64,000 nt of DNA, taken from positions 22,484,501 through 22,548,500 of the forward strand of contig NC_088355.1 of NCBI RefSeq assembly GCF_036884655.1, written 5' to 3'. The DNA comes from Musa acuminata AAA Group (lineage: Eukaryota > Streptophyta > Magnoliopsida > Zingiberales > Musaceae). The position numbers were made by a program, and so were the translations under genes. Shown here piece after piece: positions 11,748-21,359 of the stretch (position 1 is the stretch's first letter; each line of letters starts with the position of its first letter). Below the pieces are notes generated by a model. That model had not been told where the DNA came from, made no database searches, and saw only the letters and a list, made by a program, of their open reading frames with translations.

Positions 11748-12535
11748 TTAGTTCTCTAAATTTATCATACCTCTATCGATGAAAAGATGGGGATAGACCT
11801 TTTTCATTTCCTCCTCTAGCTCCCATGTTGTTTCCTCTCCAGAATGATGTCTCCAAATTACTTGAACTAGTGGGATGACCCGATTCCTTAGGATTTTTTC
11901 TTTCTTATCAACAATCTGAATAGGCTCTTCCACATAAGATAAATCTCTATCGATCTCCATCAGCTCATACTCAATGATGTGAGACGGGTCATATATATAC
12001 TTCCTAATCATCGAGACATGAAATATATCATGGACATGGCTCAATGCTGGTGGCAAGGCAATCCTATAAGCGACATAACCAACCCTCTCGAGAACCTCAA
12101 AAGGTCCAATAAACTTTGGGCTTAACTTTCCTTTCTTCCCAAACCTTATAATAATGCCTTTGGAAGGGGAGCCTTTTAAGAATATAAATTCTCCGATTTC
12201 AAACTCAATATCTCGTCTTCTATTATCGGCATAACTCTTTTGACGACTCTGAGTAGTTTTTAACCTTTTCCTTATAACTTGAATTTTCTCGGTAGTTTCT
12301 TGTACCTTGTCCAGTGCTAATAGCTTTCTATCACCAACTTCCTCCCAACATATAGGTGTTATGCACTTTCGCCCATATAAAGCTTCATAAGGAGCCATCT
12401 GAATACTTGAATGATAACTATTATTATAAGTGAACTCAACAAGTGAAATATCCTTATCCCATTCACCTTTCCAATCCATAGCATAGACTCTAAGCAAATC
12501 CTCAAGTGTTTGAATTGTTCTTTCTGACTGACCAT
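11748..12535 (-). pseudogene. Gyp-1 integrase C-terminus with chromodomain-like end
   Basis: This is the continuation of the Gyp-1 polyprotein on the far side of Cop-2. It begins with the QSERTIQTLEDLL part of the integrase core and runs through the GPFEVLERVGYVAYRIALP module (about 12080-12130). It ends with HVHDIFHVSMIRKY and a chromodomain-like tail, VIWRHHSGEETTWELEEEM (11800-11860). Such tails are thought to guide integration into heterochromatin in chromoviruses. The frame from 12497 to 11748 is uninterrupted. The segment is separated from its N-terminal part by 8.8 kb of Cop-2, so the full protein cannot be made. Confidence 0.9.
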
Positions 12536-12689
12536 TGTTAGGATCGAGAGCACTGAGAGGGGGGGGGGGGGGGGGGGGGTGAATTAGTGCAGCGGAAATC
12601 TTTCAGCGATTAAAAACGAAAGCTGCGTTCGTTCGATAAACACTATGCAAAAGTCGATTCTAAGTTTACTTATTATTAAGTGCAGTTTA

Positions 12690-13050
12690 CGTTTAAAAAC
12701 AGTTAGCGTCTAAACGCAGTTTGCGTCTAAATGCAGATTGCGTCTAAACTCAGATTGCGTCTAAGCGCAGTTTGCGTCTAAGCGCAGATTGCGTCTAGGC
12801 GCAGTTTGCGTCTAAGCGCAGTTTGCGTCTAAGCTCAGATTGCGTCTAAGCGCAGTTTGTGTCTAAGCGCAGATTGTGTCTATGCGCAGTTTGCGTCTAA
12901 GCGCAGTTTGCGTCTAAGCGCAGATTGCGTCTAAGCGCAGTTTGCGTCTAAACACAGTTTTGCGTCTGAACGCAGTTTTACGTCTGAACGTGGTTTTACG
13001 TCTAAACGCAGTTTTGCGTCTAAACACAGTTTTACGTCTAAGCGCAGAAA
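12690..13050. repeat. About 18-bp tandem array in Cop-2 3' LTR
   Basis: Roughly 20 copies of a 17-18 bp unit of the type GCGTCTAAGCGCAGTTT (plus strand). It is the reverse-strand counterpart of the TTTAGACGTAAAACTGCG array in Cop-5. It lies downstream of the TATA box in transcription sense, so it would be part of the RNA. Counterpart in the 5' LTR: 18955-19315. Confidence 0.85.
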
Positions 13051-13595
13051 CTGAACTTTGAAAATCTTTTTGTGAATGTGCAGAAAGCAGTTCGCAGTTA
13101 TGAATGGAATCAAAGCGTAAGTGTAAACTGCGATGTAAAGATTGTACGAAAACATCGATTTACGTCTCAATGCAGATTCGGAATGATCTGAACTTAGAGA
13201 ATCATTCGTAAAAGCACAGAGGGCAGTAGCTATATAGGAGGTGTGCAGTAATGATAAAGTGCTAAAAAATAAACGCAAACCAGAGATTTAGAGTGGTTCG
13301 GTCAGTCTTGACCTACTCCACTTTTGGCTTCCTCCACCGATGAGGTTGCCGACATCAACTAGAGGCCTTCCTTCAATAGGCGAAGGCCAACTGCCCTTTT
13401 ACAATTTCTCTCCTTTTGACAGGCTCAGGAGACAACCTTTACAGATCCTTTCTCTCCTCTCTTTACAACTCAAGACTTTGAAGAACAGAAAGAGGAGAAC
13501 TTTTGGACTTTACACAATTTTGAGCTCTTAGAATCACAGAAAAGATCAGGAATTCGGAGTGGATCTGTATCTCTTTCTGTGCTGAAAGGGTGGGG

Positions 13596-13603
13596 TATTT
13601 ATA
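13596..13603 (-). promoter_or_regulatory. Cop-2 3' LTR TATA box
   Basis: TATAAATA on the minus strand inside the conserved context GGCC-TATAAATA-CCCC. The same context occurs at 19859-19866 (Cop-2 5' LTR), 54131-54138 and 61304-61311 (Cop-5), and as TATATATA at 29840-29847 (Cop-1). Position upstream of the shared transcribed region supports a core promoter. Confidence 0.7.
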
Positions 13604-13659
13604 GGCCCCAACCCAATTCAAATTTGGAGCTCAAAACCATCAAATCCTGGAATTCCGGG

Positions 13660-14160
13660 ATCAGGCGGTTGCACCTCTGACTGGAGAGGTTGCACCGCCT
13701 GGCAGAGCTTGAAGACTGAGCTCAGGCGGATGCACCTCTCTGTCAGGGGTGGTTGCACCTCTCTGCCAGAGCTCGAAGACCGAGTTCAGGCGGTGCATCT
13801 CCTGACCAGAGAGGTTGCACCTCTCTGCCATAGGTGGTTGCACCTCTCTGCCAGAGGTGGTTGCACCTCTCTGCCAGAGCTCGAAGACCGAGCTCAGGCG
13901 GTGCATCTCATGTCCAGAGAGGTTGCACCTCTCTGCCAGAGCTCGAAGACCGAGCTCGGTGGTTGCACCTCTTGGCAGAGCTCGAAACTTGAGCTCTGGC
14001 GGTGCTACCTCTTGACAGAGGAGGTTGCACCGCCCAGTCTCTCTTGGAGACTGAGCCCTGGGCGGGTGCACCTCTTGGCTGTGGCGGTTGCACCGCCCAG
14101 TCTCGCTGGGAGACATAGGCTGGGCGGTTGCACCTCTTGGCTGGGGCGGTTGCACCTCTT
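13660..14160. repeat. Dyad-rich array (GGCGGT..ACCGCC) in Cop-2 3' LTR
   Basis: Irregular tandem units of 40-70 bp, each containing the inverted repeat GGCGGTTGCACCGCC or degenerate forms (GAGAGGTTGCACCTCTCTG) alternating with AGAGCTCGAAGACCGAGCTC. It sits just upstream of the TATA box in sense orientation. The 5' LTR copy is at 19920-20430. Repetitive translations from both strands (repeating GATA/RCN words) are artefacts of this array. Confidence 0.85.
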
Positions 14161-15096
14161 TCACTATTCCAGCTCACTTGGTTTGGCTCCAAACTTGGTC
14201 CAAACCAGTCCGAACTTGGGCCTAATTGGCCCCTACTTGGGTTATAGGATTAACACCTAATCCTAACCCTAATTAACGTGCTAACTATGAATTTAAAGAC
14301 ATTTTCTAAGCTATTACAAAGTCCACAAGTCAAGACTTCTTCTGGCGAGCTTCCGGCAAACTTCCGGCGGTCTTCCGATGAACTCTCGGAAACCATTCTG
14401 TGGACTCCCGGCAAGCTCCTAGACTTCACGATTTGATCTTAGCGAGTTCCAACGAGCTTCTTCGGCAAGCTCCGATCTTTCTCGGCGAGCTCCGCGAACT
14501 TCCAACGAACCTTCCGGCGAGCTTCCGAAAAACCCTTCGGCAAGCTCCCAACTCATTCTCGGCTAGTTCCGGTAGCATTCCCGACGAACCTTCGGATTTC
14601 CGTCGAACTCTCGAACTCGCAACAAATCCTTCGCGCTTGACTCCAACACTTTGTTTCGCTTTATGTCTTCATCGTTATCATAGTTAATCCTGCACAATAA
14701 AACAAAACTTCGATCGAGACAATTAATCCTAAGCAATTTAACCAAGTTGTCCGGCATGTCATTGGTCCCTCGACGCTTCGTCCGATTCTTCGGCGCATCG
14801 TCCTCTCCTGCAGCCTATTGCCCAATCGGCCAGTTGACTCCGCAACTCCGATATCCTTGGCACAATACCCGCTCTTCTTGGCCCGTTGCCCGAGTCCACG
14901 GCCCGAAGCCTTCTGTCGATACGTCGACCGATCCACCGGCCCGACGTCCAATCTTCTGACATGTTCCTTCGGCACAACATGATTTTCCAGCTTTAATTGT
15001 CTCATCCTGATCGAAGCATCCTGCATCACTCAAAACGCAGATTAAATCATAAACATATATAAAGTAGTTTCATCATCAAAATACGAGATTTCAACA

Positions 15097-17762
15097 ATCT
15101 CCCCCTTTTTGATGATGACAACCACTTGATGACGGAGTTAAACTTAACTCCCGGAGTTTAAACAAACTCCCCCTATCAATATGCCATATTGATAGAACCT
15201 TGAATTCAAACTGAATTCATGTCATTGCAATATTCATCATGAATACTTGCAACACGTCAACATGAACATATGCATAAACTTATGCATCACATGTCATGTC
15301 ATCAACATACTTCTCCCCCTTTGTCATCAACAAAAAGGAGAAGTATCACAATCAATCGTTTGTGTGTGATATTGGTTCAACTCATTGTATGAAAATCATA
15401 ATATCAAGTTTTATCTTCATGCAATCTTGGAGCTAGAAGATTTAGCAAGTGTTACATCATGCTTAGAACATTCATGCTATCAAGTTTTAGATATGCAAGT
15501 TTTATAGCATATAAGATAGCACTTTTGGTAATGTTCAAGATAGCAAGTTCTACATCATGCAAGCTAGCAAATTAGAGATGTTCAAGAAGGCAACTCTTGC
15601 TTCTTGAAAATTTTGCTCACTTTGCTAGATGCGCAAGTTAGCATTTTTGCCTCTTGAGATAGGCAAGATAGCACATTTGCTTCTTTTGAGATAGCAACTT
15701 TTTGCTTCTCTTTAGACCAACAAGCTAGCAATTTTTACGATATACAAGTTTCACAATATATAAGCTAGCAAAAATTTCGAAAGCAAATGCAAGATAGCTT
15801 TCTTGTGTAAGCTCATGTTTCTTGCTTCCTATTGCAATGTGCAAATTGCAAGTTTTGCTTCTTGAGATATTCAAGATAGTGATGTTCAAGAAGACAATTT
15901 TTCTTCTTGAAATAAGCAAGTTAGCAATCTTTGCTTCTTAAAATAGGCAAGCTAGCAATCAAGTTTTTGCATCTTCTTGACTTGTACAAGCTAGCTATCT
16001 CCCCCTTTGTCATTATAAAAAAGAAAGAGAGAATACAGTTTTGTAGTTCTCTTTTCCTATTACAACGATTTCAAAATCATGACAAATGATGAATAATCAA
16101 GTTATGAATGTCAAGACAATTTTTCATCATGAATATTTTATCATTGCATGCATCATTATCATAAATTGAAGTATTACATGCATGATATCATATCACCATT
16201 CATAATTACATTAATGTTTCAATATAACAATTTCTTCTCAAAATGTGTAACTTGGCACTCATAGCATTTTAAATCATGATTTACATCATATGCAATACAT
16301 CACATCATAATTAGAAAGCACAAGTATTGCATGCATAATTGTACATCATAAATGTTTCATATAATGATGGTATCAATTTTGTCAAATTATATCCTACCAT
16401 GCATGATCAAAACTTCTCCCCATTTTATCATTGAAAACAAGCATAAAAGTGTTAAATATTTCAATCATTTCAAGGCATTTACATCATAGATCAAGTCATG
16501 ATTCGTGATTCATCATAAAGCAAGTTAGTTTTTATTCATCACATAAGGCTTTTAAGGAATTTTTTGAAACATAGGAGAATGATTAATTTAAGCATACAAT
16601 GTTTCAATCCATGAATATCACAAGATATTATTTGTGACTTCAATTTTGCAAGATCAAGATTATGATTTAGATAAAACTTATTCAAATCAAATCATTAACT
16701 TGAAATTCATAGTCAAGTCATTAAAATTAATTTCGAGTTTCACAAAATATCATGAAATCATTAATCTCTATCAGATGGGAAAAACATTTTTTTAAGAGAT
16801 TCTTTTTCATCTAAGCATGCCTTAGTCTTTATATGTCAAATTAAGATAAGCATGAAAGTTCAAGACATAAGGCAAAGAAATCTTGTATTATGAAATATAT
16901 GATATCAAGGCTCATGATTCATTCGAAAAGATATAGTACAAAGAGCAACTTGAAACATTCTTATCAAGATCACATTTTAAAATATTCCAAGTTTCAAGAT
17001 ATCAATATGACACTTCATTGAATTTCATTTCATTTGAAGAACTCCTTTTTGATAAATGTAGGGAGCATAATGAACGATCTTGATTTATAAAGAGCTTCAT
17101 GTTATAATTATCAAGATCATGATTATGATTATTCTCTTTAGCAAAGAATCACAAAAGCACTTTATTTTTGCATAAGAAATCTCATTGTATTATGATTTAT
17201 AAATTCTTTTTCTGCACATGAATCATAGGAGATATAAATGTGAAACAAATCTTTGCAAGCAAAAACACTATCATTCATATTTCAAGATGGAATTTATAAG
17301 CAGGAATCATTTCATCAAATCCATTTTAGAAAAATATTTTTCATAAGTGTATGAGAGAATCTGATTGTTAGGATACCAATTGTTAAGTGAATCCGAAAAT
17401 GAAATTAACACTTTCATATATTCAGACATGATTTTTGCTATAGATCTTGAAATTAAATTAAGAAGATTAAACAAGCTCATGATCATGGATAACTTAAAAT
17501 CTCACGCATAAAATCGTTAATAACCATTTAATATTACATCTTTATGCATTACTTTAAATCACACGTGATTTCATTCAACAATGTTAATCAAACATGATAC
17601 ACATTATTACTTCTTAACCATGATCAAAATCATTTTATTTGTTTATCATGCAATATTATCATTTTCGAAATTATCAGCATGATCATAATTTTTTGTATTT
17701 TTATTTTTAAACATGTAATTTTCAAGAAAATTAATTCTAAAAGAAAATATATCATGAAAGCA
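15097..17762 (-). other. Cop-2 internal AT-rich non-coding region replacing pol
   Basis: 2.67 kb with no sustained open frame and no retroviral motif in any frame. It begins next to the 3' LTR with the PPT (AAAGGGGGAGAT on the minus strand, 15097-15112). Two further PPT-like blocks (CAAAGGGGGAGA) occur near 15311-15327 and 15998-16010. Between 15420 and 16010 short words such as CAAGATAGCA and TTTTGCTTCTTGA recur. The rest is AT-rich with many ATCAT/CATGAT words. The same kind of sequence, but only 0.5-1.1 kb of it, separates pol from the PPT in Cop-5 (59754-60301) and Cop-3 (33138-34249). This region may therefore be an expanded 3' spacer, or unrelated captured DNA. Confidence 0.8.
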
Positions 17763-18773
17763 TCAAGTAATTTTAAAATAAACCAAAGGCATTTTAATTA
17801 CCTCAATGTCGTAGGCTAGTAAGGCGTAGTTTGCCGCCTTGCTTTTGTTGACTTTCTCGTCTTCAGAGGAGCTCGATTGATCCCAATTTTTGTTCTTCTT
17901 ATTGCGTTTAAAGCAAGTAGTTCTATTCTTTTTGCTTTTTAATTTTCGTTTCATTTGTAGTTTAAGTTCACCATCACTTGAGCTTACGCTCGAGTGGTCT
18001 TCAAATGTTCTATGCCCCAAATCCTTCCTGTTCTTTGGAAGGTTGGTTTGTTCATCATTGTCCTCATCACTTGAGTCATCTCTCAAGTGGCATTCATTTG
18101 TCCAAAGTTCCAAATCCTTCCTGTTCTTTGGAAGGTGATTGTGTTCAACATGTTCATCATGTGCATTGTGCACCATTTCATATGTCATCAATGAACCAAT
18201 TAGTTCTTCAAGTGGTAAGTTGTTTAGATTTTTAGCTTCTTGTATTGCAGTTACTTTTGAATCCCACTTTTTAGAAAGAGAACGCAAAATCTTGTTTATG
18301 AGTTCAAAATCCGAAAAACATTTTCCAAGAGCTCTTAAACTATTGACGACATCCGTGAAACGGGTGTACATGTCGCCTATAGTCTCGCTTGGTTGCATTT
18401 GAAAAAACTCAAAATCATGCAATAAAAAGTGAACTTTCGAGTTTTTGACTCTACTAGTTCCCTCGTGCGTGATTTCAAGAATTCGCCAAATGTCAAAAGC
18501 CGTTTTACACGTAGAAATCCGATTGAACTCATTTTTGTCTAATGCGCAAAATAAGGCATTCATAGCCTTTGCGTTTAAAGAAAAATACTTATTCTCCAAA
18601 TCCGACCATTCGTTCATCGGTTTGGAGGGAAGTTGAAAACCGTTTTCAATGATACTCCATAAGTCTAAATTCGTAGAAATCAAGAAAACTCTCATTCGAG
18701 TTTTCCAATAAGTGTAGTCCAATCCGTTAAACAACGGTGGACGAAAGACCGAAAAGCCCTCTTGAAGAGCCAT
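17763..18773 (-). CDS. Cop-2 gag, intact open frame without CCHC knuckle
   Basis: 336 residues from ATG 18771-18773; an upstream in-frame TTG is not needed. The start is supported by alignment with Cop-5 gag (position and the FNG-DYTYWKTRMRVFL motif). It is a copia gag (Retrotran_gag_2/UBN2 type), the structural protein of virus-like particles. Visible parts: tryptophan motif near residue 25; ALNAKAMNALFCALDKNEF-like helix; PSETIGDMYTRFTDVVN; LEELIGSLMTYEM. The tail holds a duplicated LPKNRKDL block, acidic Ser/Asp runs and a basic stretch. Cop-5 has a CCHC zinc knuckle at the matching point; here only TTCFKRNKKNKNWDQ remains, so zinc binding is lost. It is the only protein in Cop-2. Confidence 0.88.
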   Translation of the reverse strand: MALQEGFSVFRPPLFNGLDYTYWKTRMRVFLISTNLDLWSIIENGFQLPSKPMNEWSDLENKYFSLNAKAMNALFCALDKNEFNRISTCKTAFDIWRILEITHEGTSRVKNSKVHFLLHDFEFFQMQPSETIGDMYTRFTDVVNSLRALGKCFSDFELINKILRSLSKKWDSKVTAIQEAKNLNNLPLEELIGSLMTYEMVHNAHDEHVEHNHLPKNRKDLELWTNECHLRDDSSDEDNDEQTNLPKNRKDLGHRTFEDHSSVSSSDGELKLQMKRKLKSKKNRTTCFKRNKKNKNWDQSSSSEDEKVNKSKAANYALLAYDIEVIKMPLVYFKIT

Positions 18774-18809
18774 TTCTCTCAAGTGTAAATCCGAAATGAG
18801 AAATACCCG

Positions 18810-18821
18810 GCTCTGATACCA
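18810..18821 (-). other. Cop-2 primer-binding site (tRNA-iMet type)
   Basis: TGGTATCAGAGC on the minus strand, two bases inside the 5' LTR end at 18824. It is complementary to the 3' end of initiator tRNA-Met, the usual minus-strand primer of plant LTR elements. Confidence 0.9.
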
Positions 18822-18823
18822 AT

Positions 18824-21359
18824 TGTTAGGATCGAGAGCACTTAGAGGGGGGGGGGGGTGAATTAGTGCAGCGGAAATCTTTCAGCGATTAAAAACGAAA
18901 GCTGCGTTCGTTCGATAAACACTATGCAAAAGCCGATTCTAAGTTTACTTATTATTAAGTGCAGTTTACGTTTAAACACAGTTAGCATCTAAACACAGTT
19001 TGCGTCTAAATGCAGATTGCGTCTAAACTCAGATTGCGTCTAAGCGCAGTTTGTGTCTAAGCGCAGATTGCGTCTATGCGCAGTTTGCGTCTAAGCGCAG
19101 TTTGCGTCTAAGCGCAGATTGTGTCTATGCGCAGTTTGCGTCTAAGCGCAGTTTGCGTCTAAGCGCAGATTGCGTCTAAGCGCAGTTTGCGTCTAAACAC
19201 AATTTTACGTCTGAACGCAGTTTTACGTCTGAACGCAGTTTTATGTCTGAACGTGGTTTTACGTCTAAACGCAGTTTTGCGTCTAAACGCAGTTTTACGT
19301 CTAAACGCAGAAACTGAACTTTGAAAATCTTTTTGTGAATGTGCATAAAGCAGTTCGCAGTTATGAATGGAATCAAAGCGTAAGCGTAAACTGCGATGTA
19401 AAGATTGTACAAAAACACCGATTTATGTCTCAATGCAGATTCGGAAATATCTGAACTTAGAGAATCGATCGTAAAAGCGCAGAGGGCAGTAGCTATGTAG
19501 GAGGTTTGCAGTAATGATAAAGTGCTAAAAAATAAACGCAAACCAGAGATTTAGAGTGGTTCGGTCAGTCTTGACCTACTCCACTTTTGGCTTCCTCCAC
19601 CGATGAGGTTGCCGACGTCAACTAGAGGCCTTCCTTCAATAGGCGAAGGCCAACTGCCCTTTTACAGTTTCTCTCCTTTTGACAGGCTCAGGAGACAACC
19701 TTTACAGATCTTTTCTCTCCTCTCTTTACAACTCAAGACTTTGAAGAACAGAAAGAGGAGAACTTTTGGACTTTACACAATTTTGAGCTCTTAGAATCAC
19801 AGAAAAGATCAGGAATTCGGAGTGGATCTGTATCTCTTTCTATGCTGAATGGGTGGGGTATTTATAGGCCCCAACCCTGTTCAAATTTGGAGCTCAAAAC
19901 CATCAAATCTCGGAATTCCGGGATCAGGCGGTTGCACCTCTAACTGGAGAGGTTGCACCGCCTGGCAGAGCTCGAAGACTGAGCTCAGGCGGATGCACCT
20001 CTCTGTCAGGGGTGGTTGCACCTCTCTGCCAGAGCTCGAAGACCGAGTTCAGGCGGTGCATCTCCTGACCAGAGAGGTTGCACCTCTCTGCCAGAGGTGG
20101 TTGCACCTCTCTGCCATAGGTGGTTGCACCTCTCTGCCAGAGCTCGAAGACCGAGCTCAGGCGGTGCATCTCCTTTCCAGAGAGGTTGCACCTCTCTGCC
20201 AGAGCTCAAAGACCAAGCTCGGTGGTTGCACCTCTTGGCAGAGCTCGAAACTTGAACTCTGGCGGTGCTACCTCTTGACAAAGGAGGTTGCACCGCCCAG
20301 TCTCGCATGGAGACTGAGCCCTGGGCGGTTGCACCTCTTGGCTGGGGCGGTTGCACCGCCCAATCTCGCTGGGAGACATAGCCTGGGCGGTTGCACCTCT
20401 TGGCTGGGGCGGTTGCACCTCTTTCACTATTCCTGCTCACTTGGTTTGGCCCCAAACTTGGTCCAAACCAGTCCGAACTTGGGCCTAATTGGCCCCTACT
20501 TGGGTTATAGGATTAACACCTAATCCTAACCCTAATTAACGTGCTAACTATGAATTTAAAGACATTTTCTAAGCTATTACAAAGTCCGCAAGTCAAGACT
20601 TCTTCTGGCGAGCTTCCGGCAAACTTCTGGCGGTCTTCCAATGAACTCTCGGAAACCATTCTGCGGACTCCCGACAAGCTCCTAGACTTCACGATTTGAT
20701 CTTAGCGAGTCCCAATGAGCTTCTTCGGCAAGCTCCGATCTTTCTCGGCGAGCTCCGCGAACTTCCAACGAACCTTCCGGCGAGCTTCCGAAAAACCCTT
20801 CGGCAAGCTCCCAACTCATTCTCGGCTAGTTCCGGTAGCATTCCCGACGAACCTTCGGACTTCCGTCGAACTCTCGAACTCGCAACAAATCCTTCGCGCT
20901 TGACTCCAACACTTTGTTTCGCTTTATGTCTTCATCGTAATCATAGTTAATCCTACACAACAAAACAAAACTTCGATCGAGACAATTAATCCTAAGCAAT
21001 TTAACCAAGTTGTCCGGCATGTCATTGGTCCCTCGACGCTTCGTCCGATTCTTCGGCGCATCGTCCTCTCCTGCAGCCTATTGCCCAATCGGCCAGTTGA
21101 CTCCGCAACTCCGATATCCTTGTCACAATACCCGCTCTTCTTGGCCCGATGCCCGAGTCCACGGCCCGAAGCCTTCTATCGATACGTCGACCGATCCACC
21201 GGCCCGACGTCCAATCTTCTGACATGTTCCTTCGGCACAACATGATTTTCCAGCTTTAATTGTCTCATCCTGATCGAAGCATCCTACGTCACTCAAAACG
21301 CAGATTAAATCATAAACATATATCAAGTAGTTTCATCATCAAACTACGAGATTTCAACA
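18824..21359 (-). repeat. Cop-2 5' LTR (2536 bp)
   Basis: Same order of parts as the 3' LTR: TGTTGAAATC start at 21359, dyad array 20430-19920, TATA 19859-19866, 18-bp array 19315-18955, homopolymer of 12 (18847-18858) and CCTAACA end at 18824. Most differences to the 3' LTR are repeat-number changes and scattered substitutions. Confidence 0.92.

Larger units (their letters stand above)
12536..15096 (-). repeat. Cop-2 3' LTR (2561 bp)
   Basis: Minus strand: TGTTGAAATC at 15096 through CCTAACA at 12536. Contents in sense order: a region rich in TTCGCCGGAA-like words (15000-14340), a dyad array (14160-13660), a TATA box (plus-strand TATTTATA, 13596-13603), a splice-leader-like transcribed stretch (13560-13280), the CGC-rich 18-bp array (13050-12690) and a 21-base homopolymer (G on the plus strand, 12559-12579) near the end. 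Long open frames here arise from the arrays. Confidence 0.92.
12536..21359 (-). mobile_element. Cop-2: pol-less Sirevirus-like copia element (TR-GAG type)
   Basis: A structurally complete 8.8-kb element: 5' LTR 21359-18824, PBS 18821-18810, gag 18773-17763, a 2.67-kb AT-rich non-coding segment, PPT at 15097-15112 and 3' LTR 15096-12536. It is flanked by the 5-bp target duplication ACCAT. There is no protease, integrase, RT or RNase H in any frame. Proteins for mobility would have to come from a relative such as Cop-5. The two LTRs are very similar (2561 and 2536 bp, with indels in repeats), suggesting a fairly recent insertion into Gyp-1. Confidence 0.92.

Noticed and set aside
13661..14260. 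Several long overlapping open frames on both strands with repeating GATA/RCN or GGCTS words (also 19849-20523, 53585-54176, 60696-61349)
   Set aside because: They arise from the tandem dyad array in copia LTRs. Frames are open on both strands, have no domains and recur wherever the array occurs.
14400..15033. Multiple ORFs of 60-120 codons in Cop-2 3' LTR (and 20696-21326, 30195-30578)
   Set aside because: LTR U3 sequence rich in TTCGCCGGAA-type words; frames overlap on both strands and match no known family.
15097..17762. Hidden host gene or captured transcript within Cop-2
   Set aside because: No reading frame beyond about 60 codons, no splice-site-bounded exons that I could recognise, and AT-rich low-complexity composition; left as non-coding.
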